DNA of 64,000 nucleotides from Pullulanibacillus pueri (lineage in GTDB: Bacteria > Bacillota > Bacilli > Bacillales > Sporolactobacillaceae), in contig NZ_BMFV01000002.1 in assembly GCF_014639255.1 (NCBI RefSeq), positions 62,001-126,000 on the forward strand, in the 5' to 3' direction. Position 1 is the first letter of the stretch; every line of letters begins with the position of its first letter. Under the pieces are notes generated by a model that saw only the letters and a list, made by a program, of their open reading frames with translations, was not told the DNA's origin and did no database searches. Below are positions 37,420-45,244 of the stretch, in pieces. The position numbers were made by a program, and so were the translations under genes.

Positions 37420-38202
37420 TTACTTTTTGTCAGTATTATAATTTTTTGGCACCTTATTACTTACAGATTCCGTATCAATCGGAATATCGGCCTGAACCCA
37501 TGTCGGCTCAGTAATAAAAGGAAGGACAATTTCAACTTCAACTTTGACGTGAACAACAAGCTGAAAAGTAGTTGAATTAATTCCTGTCTCCGCAATTCTT
37601 CTTTCCAGAGTCGTTTGAACATGACTCAAAAAGTCAAAATGCACCGGAATAGTTGAACCTAAATTTTTTAAAATTTCGATTCCAGTGACACTCCCCATTG
37701 GGATCTCCGTTGAAATGCCCTTAGGTTTATCATTAATATTAATTATGGAATCCTCGTCATGACTGATTGAGATTCTACCGTCTTCGACTCTTCGCAAGAA
37801 ATCCTGAACCCTACTCGTGCGTTCAACCATAAACTGTTGAATCGCTAATCCATCAAAGGTTAAACTTTGGACTTCACCGTCATCATCATAAGTTCTTTTA
37901 ATAAATTGCGAATGATTTTTGAGGATATTTTCTTTTTTAAAATCAACATCATGGCGCATTTGTTCAAGGGTCACATCACTAAGACCATAATTGATAGCGT
38001 ATATAGCCGCTTGTTCTGCCTCTGTTTGAGCGAGCTCCATCAGAGGCGGTTTTACTACATAACTAATAAGGATAATGCCTATTAAAGTTATCAACAGGAA
38101 GACGATAATCGACAGCACGAAAATATTTAAATTGCTTAATGGCGGAAATCCCTTTCTTTGTTTTTTTAATTTCATCCTTCTTGGTCGCCAATATAGTTTC
38201 AC
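37420..38202 (-). CDS. yunB: Sporulation protein YunB
   Basis: 260 residues. A basic N-terminus (RPRRMKLKKQRKGF) and one membrane helix (NIFVLSIIVFLLITLIGIILISYVV, about 25-49) lead to an outside domain beginning PPLMELAQTEAEQAAIYAINYGL, then IPMGSVTGIEILKNLGSTIPVHF and TTLERRIAETGINSTTFQLVVHVKVEVEIVLPF. These are YunB features, and the length is close to the B. subtilis protein (about 254). YunB is made in the mother cell under sigma-E and is needed for normal spore formation, so this organism forms spores. GTG start after GAGGGGGATCATC. Confidence 0.92.
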   Translation of the reverse strand: MKLYWRPRRMKLKKQRKGFPPLSNLNIFVLSIIVFLLITLIGIILISYVVKPPLMELAQTEAEQAAIYAINYGLSDVTLEQMRHDVDFKKENILKNHSQFIKRTYDDDGEVQSLTFDGLAIQQFMVERTSRVQDFLRRVEDGRISISHDEDSIININDKPKGISTEIPMGSVTGIEILKNLGSTIPVHFDFLSHVQTTLERRIAETGINSTTFQLVVHVKVEVEIVLPFITEPTWVQADIPIDTESVSNKVPKNYNTDKK

Positions 38203-38284
38203 GATGATCCCCCTCTGATAGCATGTATATGCTTAAACATAAGAGATTCATCCATGAGACTTAAGGCTAAGATAAAAACCGCAT

Positions 38285-38321
38285 AAAAAACTCCCTAAAT
38301 CGATTAAGACTAGGGAGTTTT
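38285..38321 (-). terminator. lgt terminator
   Basis: Minus strand ACTCCCTA / TAGGGAGT within an A/T-flanked stem, then TTTTTTATG; just past the lgt stop. Confidence 0.88.
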
Positions 38322-38325
38322 ACCT

Positions 38326-39138
38326 TTATTCTTCTGAAGTCTCTTTTTCATTAAGCAAGGCTTCATGATCTGGTTTTTTAAGCTTCTTAATACTAACATA
38401 AATGCCCAAAACTAGACCAATCAACATAAAGCAGAGGGATGTCCATTGCCCTCCGGTTAAATTTAAGGCAAAGCGATCAGAATCTCCGCGGAAAAATTCA
38501 ACTGAAAAGCGTACGACACCATATAAAAAGAGATAGATGAAAAAGAGCAGACCTTTAGGGAGTTTTTTACCGAATAAATACATAAGTATAGCAAAGACAA
38601 CAAAATCCGCTTGTATTTCCCACGAAATTGCCGGCCAAAGTGGCTCGTCGCCATATGTATCATGAGCAATCGTTCCCTCAGGATAAATGATGCCATAGCC
38701 TGATCCTGTGGGTTTACCAAAGGCATCACCAGCAAAGAAGCAAGCGATGCGACCAATCCCCATGCCAAGCATCATTGGCGGTGCTAAATAATCTGCGATA
38801 TCTAAGAAATCGAGGCGGTGTTTTAGGGAATAAATAATAAGAGCAACAGCGCCACCAACAATGGCTCCTAAAATTGAGATACCGCCTTGCCATATCGCAA
38901 TAATTTCCCCCAAGTGGTGCATATAATAAGGCCATTGAAAAACAAAAACATGCCAAAGTCTTGCACCAATAATTGCTCCAATCAGAGCCCAATAGATGAA
39001 ATTATAAAGATGCTCGTGATAGATGGTCTTCTTTGTCAACGTTAACGCAACACCAAGGCCCAAAAGAATAGCCACAACTGATATTACCGCATGAGTTTGA
39101 ACAGTATAGCCAAAGATCGTAAATAGGTCTTTGTACAT
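38326..39138 (-). CDS. lgt: Prolipoprotein diacylglyceryl transferase
   Basis: Moves diacylglycerol from phosphatidylglycerol to the lipobox Cys of prolipoproteins in the membrane. 270 residues, seven membrane segments. The Lgt signature is seen at about 135-150 (GIGRIACFFAGDAFGKPTG), together with the conserved WQGGISILGAIVGG (about 82-95) and a C-terminal VRFSVEFFRGDSDR. Many Bacilli place lgt after hprK; here it is single, with its own terminator. PstS in this window is one of its clients. Confidence 0.96.
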   Translation of the reverse strand: MYKDLFTIFGYTVQTHAVISVVAILLGLGVALTLTKKTIYHEHLYNFIYWALIGAIIGARLWHVFVFQWPYYMHHLGEIIAIWQGGISILGAIVGGAVALIIYSLKHRLDFLDIADYLAPPMMLGMGIGRIACFFAGDAFGKPTGSGYGIIYPEGTIAHDTYGDEPLWPAISWEIQADFVVFAILMYLFGKKLPKGLLFFIYLFLYGVVRFSVEFFRGDSDRFALNLTGGQWTSLCFMLIGLVLGIYVSIKKLKKPDHEALLNEKETSEE

Positions 39139-39289
39139 CTAACGCCACTCCATACTATAGAATTTTTTACTACATGACAAATTAAAATGAGATAAGGCTT
39201 CTTATTTGATCGTATTTTTGGAAATAGGAAACACTATATTCCCTAGACCTTTTTGAACAAACTCACCTCTCGTCCATTTTAACATATTT

Positions 39290-39535
39290 TCAAATAACAC
39301 AAGGAGAACTTTCTCCGAAATCCTGAAGCATCCAATAATTGTTTATTTTGATGCTCTCCATAACTTCTATGGCGTGGTATAATTTAAAAGGGTCATCGCC
39401 TCCTAAGGCGTAAGACCACGAAGGTCTTTCTGCTAAATTGACGTTAACAGGCCCATATAAAAATCCATTCGGATTTAATGATCGAAACATACATAAAGCT
39501 GTATGATTGAAAGGAGCACCACGTTTACTATGCAC
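39290..39535 (-). CDS. Possible small protein, unknown
   Basis: Frame from GTG 39535 or ATG 39490 to TGA. The part MFRSLNPNGFLYGPVNVNLAERPSWSYALGG...YHAIEVMESIKINNYWMLQDFGES reads like real protein (balanced composition, Trp/Pro/Gly turns), while the first 15 residues do not. No good ribosome site is seen for either start, and it lies antisense to the leader of the ykoP-like gene. The stretch 39139-39289 upstream of lgt is otherwise empty. Confidence 0.33.
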   Translation of the reverse strand: MHSKRGAPFNHTALCMFRSLNPNGFLYGPVNVNLAERPSWSYALGGDDPFKLYHAIEVMESIKINNYWMLQDFGESSPCVI

Positions 39536-40144
39536 AAAATTCGTTCTTATTTCCTCTCTTTATGGAATCTTATTGATCCTTTATATTATGTCTTTACACG
39601 ACTTTCATATATTGATCAGCACAATCGAAAAAATCAAATTTTTCGTGTCCGTCTCACTCGCTATAAGGGGAGAAGCGTAATCCTTAGCGATGGGACTTCT
39701 ATTCATAAAAATGATTTTTTACTTAAAATTCATTTGCATAATGTCAAAATTCTAAAGGACTTATATCAACTTGACAATGATTTTAGAAAAGGTCTTTATC
39801 TCTATAATAGTATAAAAAATTCCTTGCCAGGATTAGCCCGTTTTATTCACAACCATAAAGATGAAAAGCGGATTAAGGCCATCATTGGAGTAACGATGCT
39901 CCACCAAGGAAGTGAGCGTTTAGGCTTTGAAATTCATTCTATTCAAAATAAAGCTTATCTGCGATTTAAACAGATCGCCCAATTTCCTATTTATTTTTTA
40001 TCAACGGTCAATCAACATCGTAAAAACAAGCCCATACCAAAGTATTTATTTATGCCAAAACAAGACCTTATCGAGAAATATTATCCGATGCCATTCCCTG
40101 AAACCGACCATTTTAAAAGGAGCGAGGCCCCGCCTATGCGGTGA
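39530..40144 (+). CDS. YkoP-like protein
   Basis: 204 residues, basic. The conserved core WNLIDPLYYVFTRLSYI...IFRVRLTRYKGRSVILSDGTSIHKNDFLLKIHLHNVKILKDL (about 12-85) is that of YkoP and of the C-terminal domain of some polysaccharide deacetylases, where it is thought to be an accessory of lipid- or sugar-linked enzymes. The ATG at 39530 is 13 bases after AAGGAG. In B. subtilis ykoP belongs to the ykoN-ykoT region with ykoS; a YkoS-like gene is found here at 42030, separated by the clpP-sigma pair. The terminator stem begins within its last codons. Confidence 0.72.
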   Translation: MHKIRSYFLSLWNLIDPLYYVFTRLSYIDQHNRKNQIFRVRLTRYKGRSVILSDGTSIHKNDFLLKIHLHNVKILKDLYQLDNDFRKGLYLYNSIKNSLPGLARFIHNHKDEKRIKAIIGVTMLHQGSERLGFEIHSIQNKAYLRFKQIAQFPIYFLSTVNQHRKNKPIPKYLFMPKQDLIEKYYPMPFPETDHFKRSEAPPMR

Positions 40145-40162
40145 AGCCTCACTCCTTTTTTA
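40115..40162 (+). terminator. Terminator overlapping the end of the ykoP-like gene
   Basis: AAAAGGAGcGAGGC...GCCTCaCTCCTTTT with a GC-rich inner stem (CCGC/GCGG), then TTTTTT. The left arm is coding (last ten codons). Confidence 0.88.
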
Positions 40163-40251
40163 ATAAAAATGGTCATAATTAACTTAGAAAATTTTCTTCC
40201 ATGATGTGAACTTTGCAACTTATTGGCTCAGGTTCTCATCATTCGATGCAT

Positions 40252-40416
40252 TTGATATAGATTGCGACGTAACTACAAGAAGATTAATGACGTGTTAATA
40301 GTGTGGATTTCCGCTCCAGGTCGCTCGCTTTCCTCATGCCCACAGGACTAAGGAAAGCGTAGTGTATTTCCGTAGCGGTGCCTAAGTGTGGTGAGTTACA
40401 TCGCCATTTCCTTCAA
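40252..40416. mobile_element. MITE-like element with terminal inverted repeats, copy 3 (short)
   Basis: Left end TTGATATAGATTGCGACG... (40252-40273), identical over 22 bases to copy 2; inverted right end at 40395-40416 (outward TTGAAGGAAATGGCGATG...). Interior TTTCCGCTCCAGGTCGCTCG as in copy 2 but most of the middle is gone. Lies between the convergent ykoP-like and clpP genes. Confidence 0.75.
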
Positions 40417-40459
40417 CTTTTAAGGAAATCAACCTTCTTCCTTATCACGCCCGCTCCTT

Positions 40460-41041
40460 TTACTTTGTTAAAATTTTGTCTATCAATCCATACTCCTTAG
40501 CTTCAGCTGCCGTCATAAAGAAGTCCCTATCGACGTCATGTTCAATCTTTTCACGCGGCTGATTCGAACTTGCAGCTAAAATGTTATTGATCTGCTTTTT
40601 CACTTTGATGATTCGCTTAGCACTGATTTCTAAATCACTGGCTTGCCCCTTAGCCCCTCCAAGCGGCTGGTGAATCATGACCTCACTATTAGGAAGGGCC
40701 ACTCTTTTTCCTTTAGTGCCTGCAGCTAATAAAACAGCGGCAAACGAAGCGGCCATGCCCATACAAATAGTTTGGATATCTGGCTTAATAAAGGCCATGG
40801 TATCATAGATTGCAAAACCTGCTGATGTCGAACCCCCTGGACTATTAATATAAAGAGAAATATCCTTTTCACCATCTTCTGCCGCTAAAAACAAAAGTTG
40901 TGCCACAATACTATTAGCGACTTCATCATTAATTTCTGAACCTAAAATCACCACGCGATCTTTCAATAGTCTGGAATAGATATCATAGGAGCGTTCGCCC
41001 CGATTACTTTGCTCAATCACATAAGGAATGACACTGGCCAT
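40460..41041 (-). CDS. clpP: ATP-dependent Clp protease proteolytic subunit
   Basis: 193 residues, serine protease of the ClpP ring. Catalytic Ser99 ([11 protein letters not shown]), His124 (MIHQPLGG) and Asp173 (DVDRDFF); the usual handle helix [13 protein letters not shown]. Unlike the typical Bacillus clpP, it has no CtsR heptads before it: it starts 17 bases after the sigma-factor gene, with its AAAGGAGGGG ribosome site in that gap. It is probably a second ClpP, made from the sigma-factor transcript; the housekeeping copy would lie elsewhere. Nothing in the active site is damaged. Confidence 0.94.
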   Translation of the reverse strand: MASVIPYVIEQSNRGERSYDIYSRLLKDRVVILGSEINDEVANSIVAQLLFLAAEDGEKDISLYINSPGGSTSAGFAIYDTMAFIKPDIQTICMGMAASFAAVLLAAGTKGKRVALPNSEVMIHQPLGGAKGQASDLEISAKRIIKVKKQINNILAASSNQPREKIEHDVDRDFFMTAAEAKEYGLIDKILTK

Positions 41042-41058
41042 CCTTAACCCCTCCTTTA

Positions 41059-41850
41059 TTAAGCTACTAATACAGGTGAATTACTCTCACCAAGGAGCGT
41101 CATCCACTCCCCACGGTTAAAAGGAACCATCCAAAATTGTCCGTCTAGGCTAACCCATGATAGGACCATTAGGTGATTGATTTGTATATGAAAAATGTCC
41201 CGATGGGTGCGCCTATTTCCAATCTTCATTAAAGAAAACATACTCATTTGCGGTTCTATCTCTTGCTTATACAGGGTGACAATCGTCTCGGGTTGCCCAT
41301 TAATAATCGCTTGTGTGTAGGGCAACACTTCCTCTCCTTCTTCTTCCTCTGAAAAAGAGGTTTGATGTCGATGCAACGTTTTTCGCGCCCGATGTAAAGC
41401 GGCCTTAATCGCCCCTTCAGAAGAATGTAACATCTCAGCCACTGTTTTAGAATCAAAACCAAAGCCCTCAACTAAAAGAAAGACTGTACGTTGCTTGGCT
41501 GTTAATACTCTTAAAACTCTTGTCAGCCCCTGTGAAAGTAAAGCATCGTCCCTAAAAGACTCTGACTGTTCCTTTTCAAGGGCCTCCGGATTACCCGAAA
41601 CCTCTATCCGACATTTCCGATAGTGATCAATCCATGTATTCGAAGCCACGCGAAACAAGAAAGCCTTATTCATTTCTTTAGGGGTAAGATTCCAGCTTCG
41701 ATAGGCCTTGATTAAGGTTTCTTGTAGTAGATCCTCTCCATCCCACTCTGACCCCGTTAACGCTGTACAGTAATGTCGCAAAGGAGTCATATCACCCTTT
41801 ATCATTTCGATAAAGTCTTTTTGGTCAGTCTTAATCTGTGGTAGCGACAT
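41059..41850 (-). CDS. ECF-like RNA polymerase sigma factor with extra C-terminal domain
   Basis: 263 residues. Region 2 at about 20-85 ([46 protein letters not shown]) and region 4 at about 118-165 ([44 protein letters not shown]) make it a sigma-70 of the ECF group. About 95 further residues follow ([23 protein letters not shown]... to the end), with a beta-rich pattern like the SnoaL-type tails of SigJ-like ECF factors; such tails often replace an anti-sigma factor. No anti-sigma gene is adjacent. Cotranscribed with clpP, so it may control ClpP supply in response to a stress. Confidence 0.85.
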   Translation of the reverse strand: MSLPQIKTDQKDFIEMIKGDMTPLRHYCTALTGSEWDGEDLLQETLIKAYRSWNLTPKEMNKAFLFRVASNTWIDHYRKCRIEVSGNPEALEKEQSESFRDDALLSQGLTRVLRVLTAKQRTVFLLVEGFGFDSKTVAEMLHSSEGAIKAALHRARKTLHRHQTSFSEEEEGEEVLPYTQAIINGQPETIVTLYKQEIEPQMSMFSLMKIGNRRTHRDIFHIQINHLMVLSWVSLDGQFWMVPFNRGEWMTLLGESNSPVLVA

Positions 41851-42029
41851 TCTTCATCTCCCTCTTTTTTGTGCCTTCACTTATATAAACGAATTTTTCC
41901 TGGCTAAAGATACGGCCACCAAAATTTTTTCTGATATTCACCTTATCCATGAATTTCATAAATCAAGTATAACCCCTTGTTTGATGAGGTAAAAATAATA
42001 GAGATAAACCTAGAAGAGGAGCCTGCAAT

Positions 42030-43697
42030 ATGACGAGAAATAAAGTGATTTTTTATATGGGGCTCATCTTCATCGTTCTCTATTTATCTCCTTATTATAT
42101 TCTAGGTGAAGACAGTCGCGTACGGATACATGATAACCTTGATTCTAATATTGTGTGGAACAAATTAATGGCTGAAAGTCATACGTTATTTGGTGGCCCT
42201 CATAGTTCTGTTCCTAACATTATGAATGGTCTCCCGAGAAATTCATTAGGATCTGAATTTGATTTCTTTGTCTTCATGTTTTCCTTTCTTTCACCTTTTG
42301 CCGCCTATGTTCTTAATCAGACAATATTACGCTTTGTCGCTTTTTTTGGAATGTATGTGTTGCTAAAAAGGCATGTGCTTTTTAACAAAGAAAATTATGG
42401 CCTTATTGTTGGCGTTGCTGTGACTTATGCTTTACTTCCTTATTGGCCATCAATGGGACTGTCAATTGCTGGATTGCCTTTAGCTTTATATTGTTTTATG
42501 AATATTAAGCAATATAAAGCCTCAAAATGGGATTGGATCATACTTGCCCTACTCCCCTTTTACTCTAGCTTTGTTCTCAGCTTTTCCTTTTTTATTGGCT
42601 GCCTTGGCATATGGTGGCTCATTGATGCGCTTCAACATAAAAAATTAAATTGGGGATGGCTGATCGCCCTTGGTATGATGACTTTTCTTTTTCTTGCTGT
42701 TAATTACAGGATCATTGATGAGATGTTCATCCAAACCGGCTTTACATCTCACCGTGCAGCATTTAGTCGTGGTCATCTTCCTGATGAGGAACTCTTTAGA
42801 AGAGCGCTTCATTACTTTACTAAAGGGCAAACACACGTGGATCGGCAGACCGCCTTTATCGTGCTTCCAGTGATTTTATTTGCACTTGGTGCTTCTCTTT
42901 TTAAAAGGAAATTGCTCCCTACTCTTTGGCTTATTCTGGGCTTGAACTTCCTTTTTTCTTATTGCATTGCTTATTACTATTCGGAGAAAGTCTGGCATCT
43001 CAGTGAGACGTTTAAATTAATCACGACCTTTAATTTTGGCCGCATCCATTTTCTAGAGCCCCTACTTTGGTATGTCGGTTTTGCCATCGCGCTCGCTTTT
43101 TTATGTCAGCATTTCAGAAAAGGGAAAGCTTATGCCTTCACCTTCTTATTTTTGCAGATTTTGTTACTCTTTTCATTTAACGAACAAAGCAAATACACCT
43201 ATTATGAATACCCAACGTATCGGGAATTTTACTCTGCATCACTTTTTAATGAAATCAAGAGGTATATCGGCAGTGAGCCTTCAAGCTACCGTGTGGTTTC
43301 CATTGGGATGCATCCGAGTATCGCGCAATACAACGGCTTCTATACCCTTGATGGCTATGTTGTCAGCTACCCATTAAGTTACAAAAAGCAGTTCAGAAAG
43401 ATTATAGCTCCAGAATTAGAGAAAAGCGGAAGTCTCAGACGCTATTATGACAATTGGGGGAGTCGCTGTTACCTTTTTGTTAGCGAGCTTGGAAAGCATT
43501 ACTTATATACAAAAGACCATCATAAGGTCATTCACCATTTAGACATCAATGCTCAAGCGTTAAAGGCCTTAGGAGGTGACTACATCCTCTCAGCTGTTAA
43601 AATCGAAAACGCCTCAGCTAACGCATTAACCTTTGAGAAGTCGTTTGAAAATCAAAACTCACCTTGGAAGATTTTCCTATATAAAGTAAATGCTTAA
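42030..43697 (+). CDS. YkoS-like (DUF6044) polytopic membrane protein
   Basis: 555 residues with about ten to twelve membrane segments and a C-terminal outside domain (from about 395: YYEYPTYREFYSASLFNEIKRYIG...). An early loop between TM1 and TM2 has IHDNLDSNIVWNKLMAESHTLFGGPHSSVPNIMNGLPRNSLGSEF, the acidic first-loop layout (DN-D) of GT-C type glycosyltransferases that use lipid-linked sugars. By size and this loop it matches YkoS of B. subtilis. Role in cell-surface glycan building is an inference. GAGGAG ribosome site. Confidence 0.7.
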   Translation: MTRNKVIFYMGLIFIVLYLSPYYILGEDSRVRIHDNLDSNIVWNKLMAESHTLFGGPHSSVPNIMNGLPRNSLGSEFDFFVFMFSFLSPFAAYVLNQTILRFVAFFGMYVLLKRHVLFNKENYGLIVGVAVTYALLPYWPSMGLSIAGLPLALYCFMNIKQYKASKWDWIILALLPFYSSFVLSFSFFIGCLGIWWLIDALQHKKLNWGWLIALGMMTFLFLAVNYRIIDEMFIQTGFTSHRAAFSRGHLPDEELFRRALHYFTKGQTHVDRQTAFIVLPVILFALGASLFKRKLLPTLWLILGLNFLFSYCIAYYYSEKVWHLSETFKLITTFNFGRIHFLEPLLWYVGFAIALAFLCQHFRKGKAYAFTFLFLQILLLFSFNEQSKYTYYEYPTYREFYSASLFNEIKRYIGSEPSSYRVVSIGMHPSIAQYNGFYTLDGYVVSYPLSYKKQFRKIIAPELEKSGSLRRYYDNWGSRCYLFVSELGKHYLYTKDHHKVIHHLDINAQALKALGGDYILSAVKIENASANALTFEKSFENQNSPWKIFLYKVNA

Positions 43698-43835
43698 CAT
43701 CAATTGTAAGAAAAAAGGACATGAAGAATGAAAACTGCGTTATAACTAAGGTATAATGATGGAAAGAGTGCGTGAGATCAACTATGATGAGACTAACCTA
43801 TGTTGAATAGTCTCTAAAGAAACGGAGAGATACAT

Positions 43836-44663
43836 ATGAGACCTTTGCAAAAGGAAATCATGGAAGCCCTTAATGTCAAACCGAGCATTAATCCTAAAGA
43901 GGAAATTCGTAAACGTATTGACTTCTTAAAACAATATGTAACAAAGGCCCACGCGAAGGGCTTCGTATTGGGATTGAGCCTCGGACAAGATTCTACCCTT
44001 GCTGGGAAGTTGGCTCAGCTTGCCATTGATGAGCTTAATGAAGAAAAGGGTGGGGGCTACCGATTTATTGGTGTCCGTCTCCCTCATGGGGAACAAAAGG
44101 ATCAAGAAGATGAATCATTAGTCCTTGACTTTATTCAGCCAAAGGAGCTATTCACCTTCAATATCGAGGCAACAACGACTGCCTTCCAAAACACTTTTAA
44201 TGACAATTCGCTTGGTGTTACTTTAAGTGATTTTCATAAGGGAAATACCAAAGCACGCTTACGGATGGTTGCACAATACGCCCTCGCTGGTGAACTTAAT
44301 CTGCTCGTTATTGGGACTGATCACGCCGCTGAAGCCATTACAGGTTTTTTCACAAAGTTTGGTGATGGTGCTGCTGACCTTCTGCCATTGACAGGCTTAA
44401 GTAAGCGGCAAGGCAAGGCCTTATTACAGGAGCTCAATTGTCCTCGCCGCCTTTATGAAAAAGCGCCTACTGCAGACCTGCTTGAGGACAAACCCTTACA
44501 AGCTGATGAAACAGAACTGGGACTTACCTACTCAGATATCGACGATTACTTGGAGGGAAAAGAAGTAAGCGACACCGTTGCTCAAAAGTTAGAACACCGT
44601 TATCTCACAACAAAACATAAGCGAGAACTTCCAGCCTCTATGTTTGATTCCTGGTGGGCATAA
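43836..44663 (+). CDS. nadE: NH3-dependent NAD+ synthetase with altered P-loop
   Basis: Last step of NAD synthesis: amidation of deamido-NAD with ammonia and ATP; cytoplasmic. 275 residues, the ammonia-dependent short form (no nitrilase domain). [35 protein letters not shown] and [33 protein letters not shown] are all NadE hallmarks. The ATP pyrophosphatase loop, SGGQDS in the family, here reads SLGQDS at 48-53 (codons AGC CTC GGA CAA GAT TCT), a Gly-to-Leu change at residue 49. GGAGAG ribosome site; a TATAAT lies at 43752-43757. Confidence 0.95.
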   Translation: MRPLQKEIMEALNVKPSINPKEEIRKRIDFLKQYVTKAHAKGFVLGLSLGQDSTLAGKLAQLAIDELNEEKGGGYRFIGVRLPHGEQKDQEDESLVLDFIQPKELFTFNIEATTTAFQNTFNDNSLGVTLSDFHKGNTKARLRMVAQYALAGELNLLVIGTDHAAEAITGFFTKFGDGAADLLPLTGLSKRQGKALLQELNCPRRLYEKAPTADLLEDKPLQADETELGLTYSDIDDYLEGKEVSDTVAQKLEHRYLTTKHKRELPASMFDSWWA

Positions 44664-44701
44664 AAAGATAATAGTAAAAACAAACTTATTTTTGGCCAAC
44701 A

Positions 44702-44737
44702 AAAAAACGAACAATCCTCCGAGATTGTTCGTTTTTT
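44702..44737. terminator. nadE terminator
   Basis: AACGAACAATC-CTCCGA-GATTGTTCGTT with T6 on the right and A7 on the left. Confidence 0.93.
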
Positions 44738-45244
44738 GTTCAATTGCCATAATTATACTCAAAGCTGCCAATTAAGAGAAATAATATATAAAAATATCCA
44801 GCTTTCAGAATGCGTCATTCGAGTTATGTCCTTGACCTGTTTTGACACGGACAACTCAGGTCTTTAAGATGAACTCCTCAGGCTCCACATTCTTGCTTTG
44901 CAAAGTTAGTAGTGCTGATGTTATAAAAAAGATTGCCATTATCCGAAACTTTTCATATACTTTATTCGTCCATATATATTAGAGGTCGTTTCTAGCCTTT
45001 TGCATTTTATCCCAAAAATAGGTGTTGGGACAAGCCGATCTGAGACTGACCTTTTTTAATCATGCCTTATTTATGTCGTTTTTTTTTGAATTCTTTACAT
45101 TTTTACATAAGAACAACATTCTTACAAATTGACTACATCTCCTTAAAACGAATAACGACCAAGCACCAAAGACATAAAATAGCGAGAAGCACCAATTCCT
45201 TTTGTTACACATCAACACATTATAAGGAGGTCGCAAAAATAACT
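44738..45244. other. Gene-free interval before ltaS
   Basis: No frame or known RNA motif. The frame of ltaS is open back to 45062 but has no ribosome site there. Several TTGAC-like sequences (near 44833 and 44840) could be -35 boxes, with no convincing -10. Confidence 0.35.

Noticed and set aside
45062..45244. Upstream extension of LtaS
   Set aside because: The added residues are basic and random-looking with no ribosome site; the family starts just before the first membrane helix.
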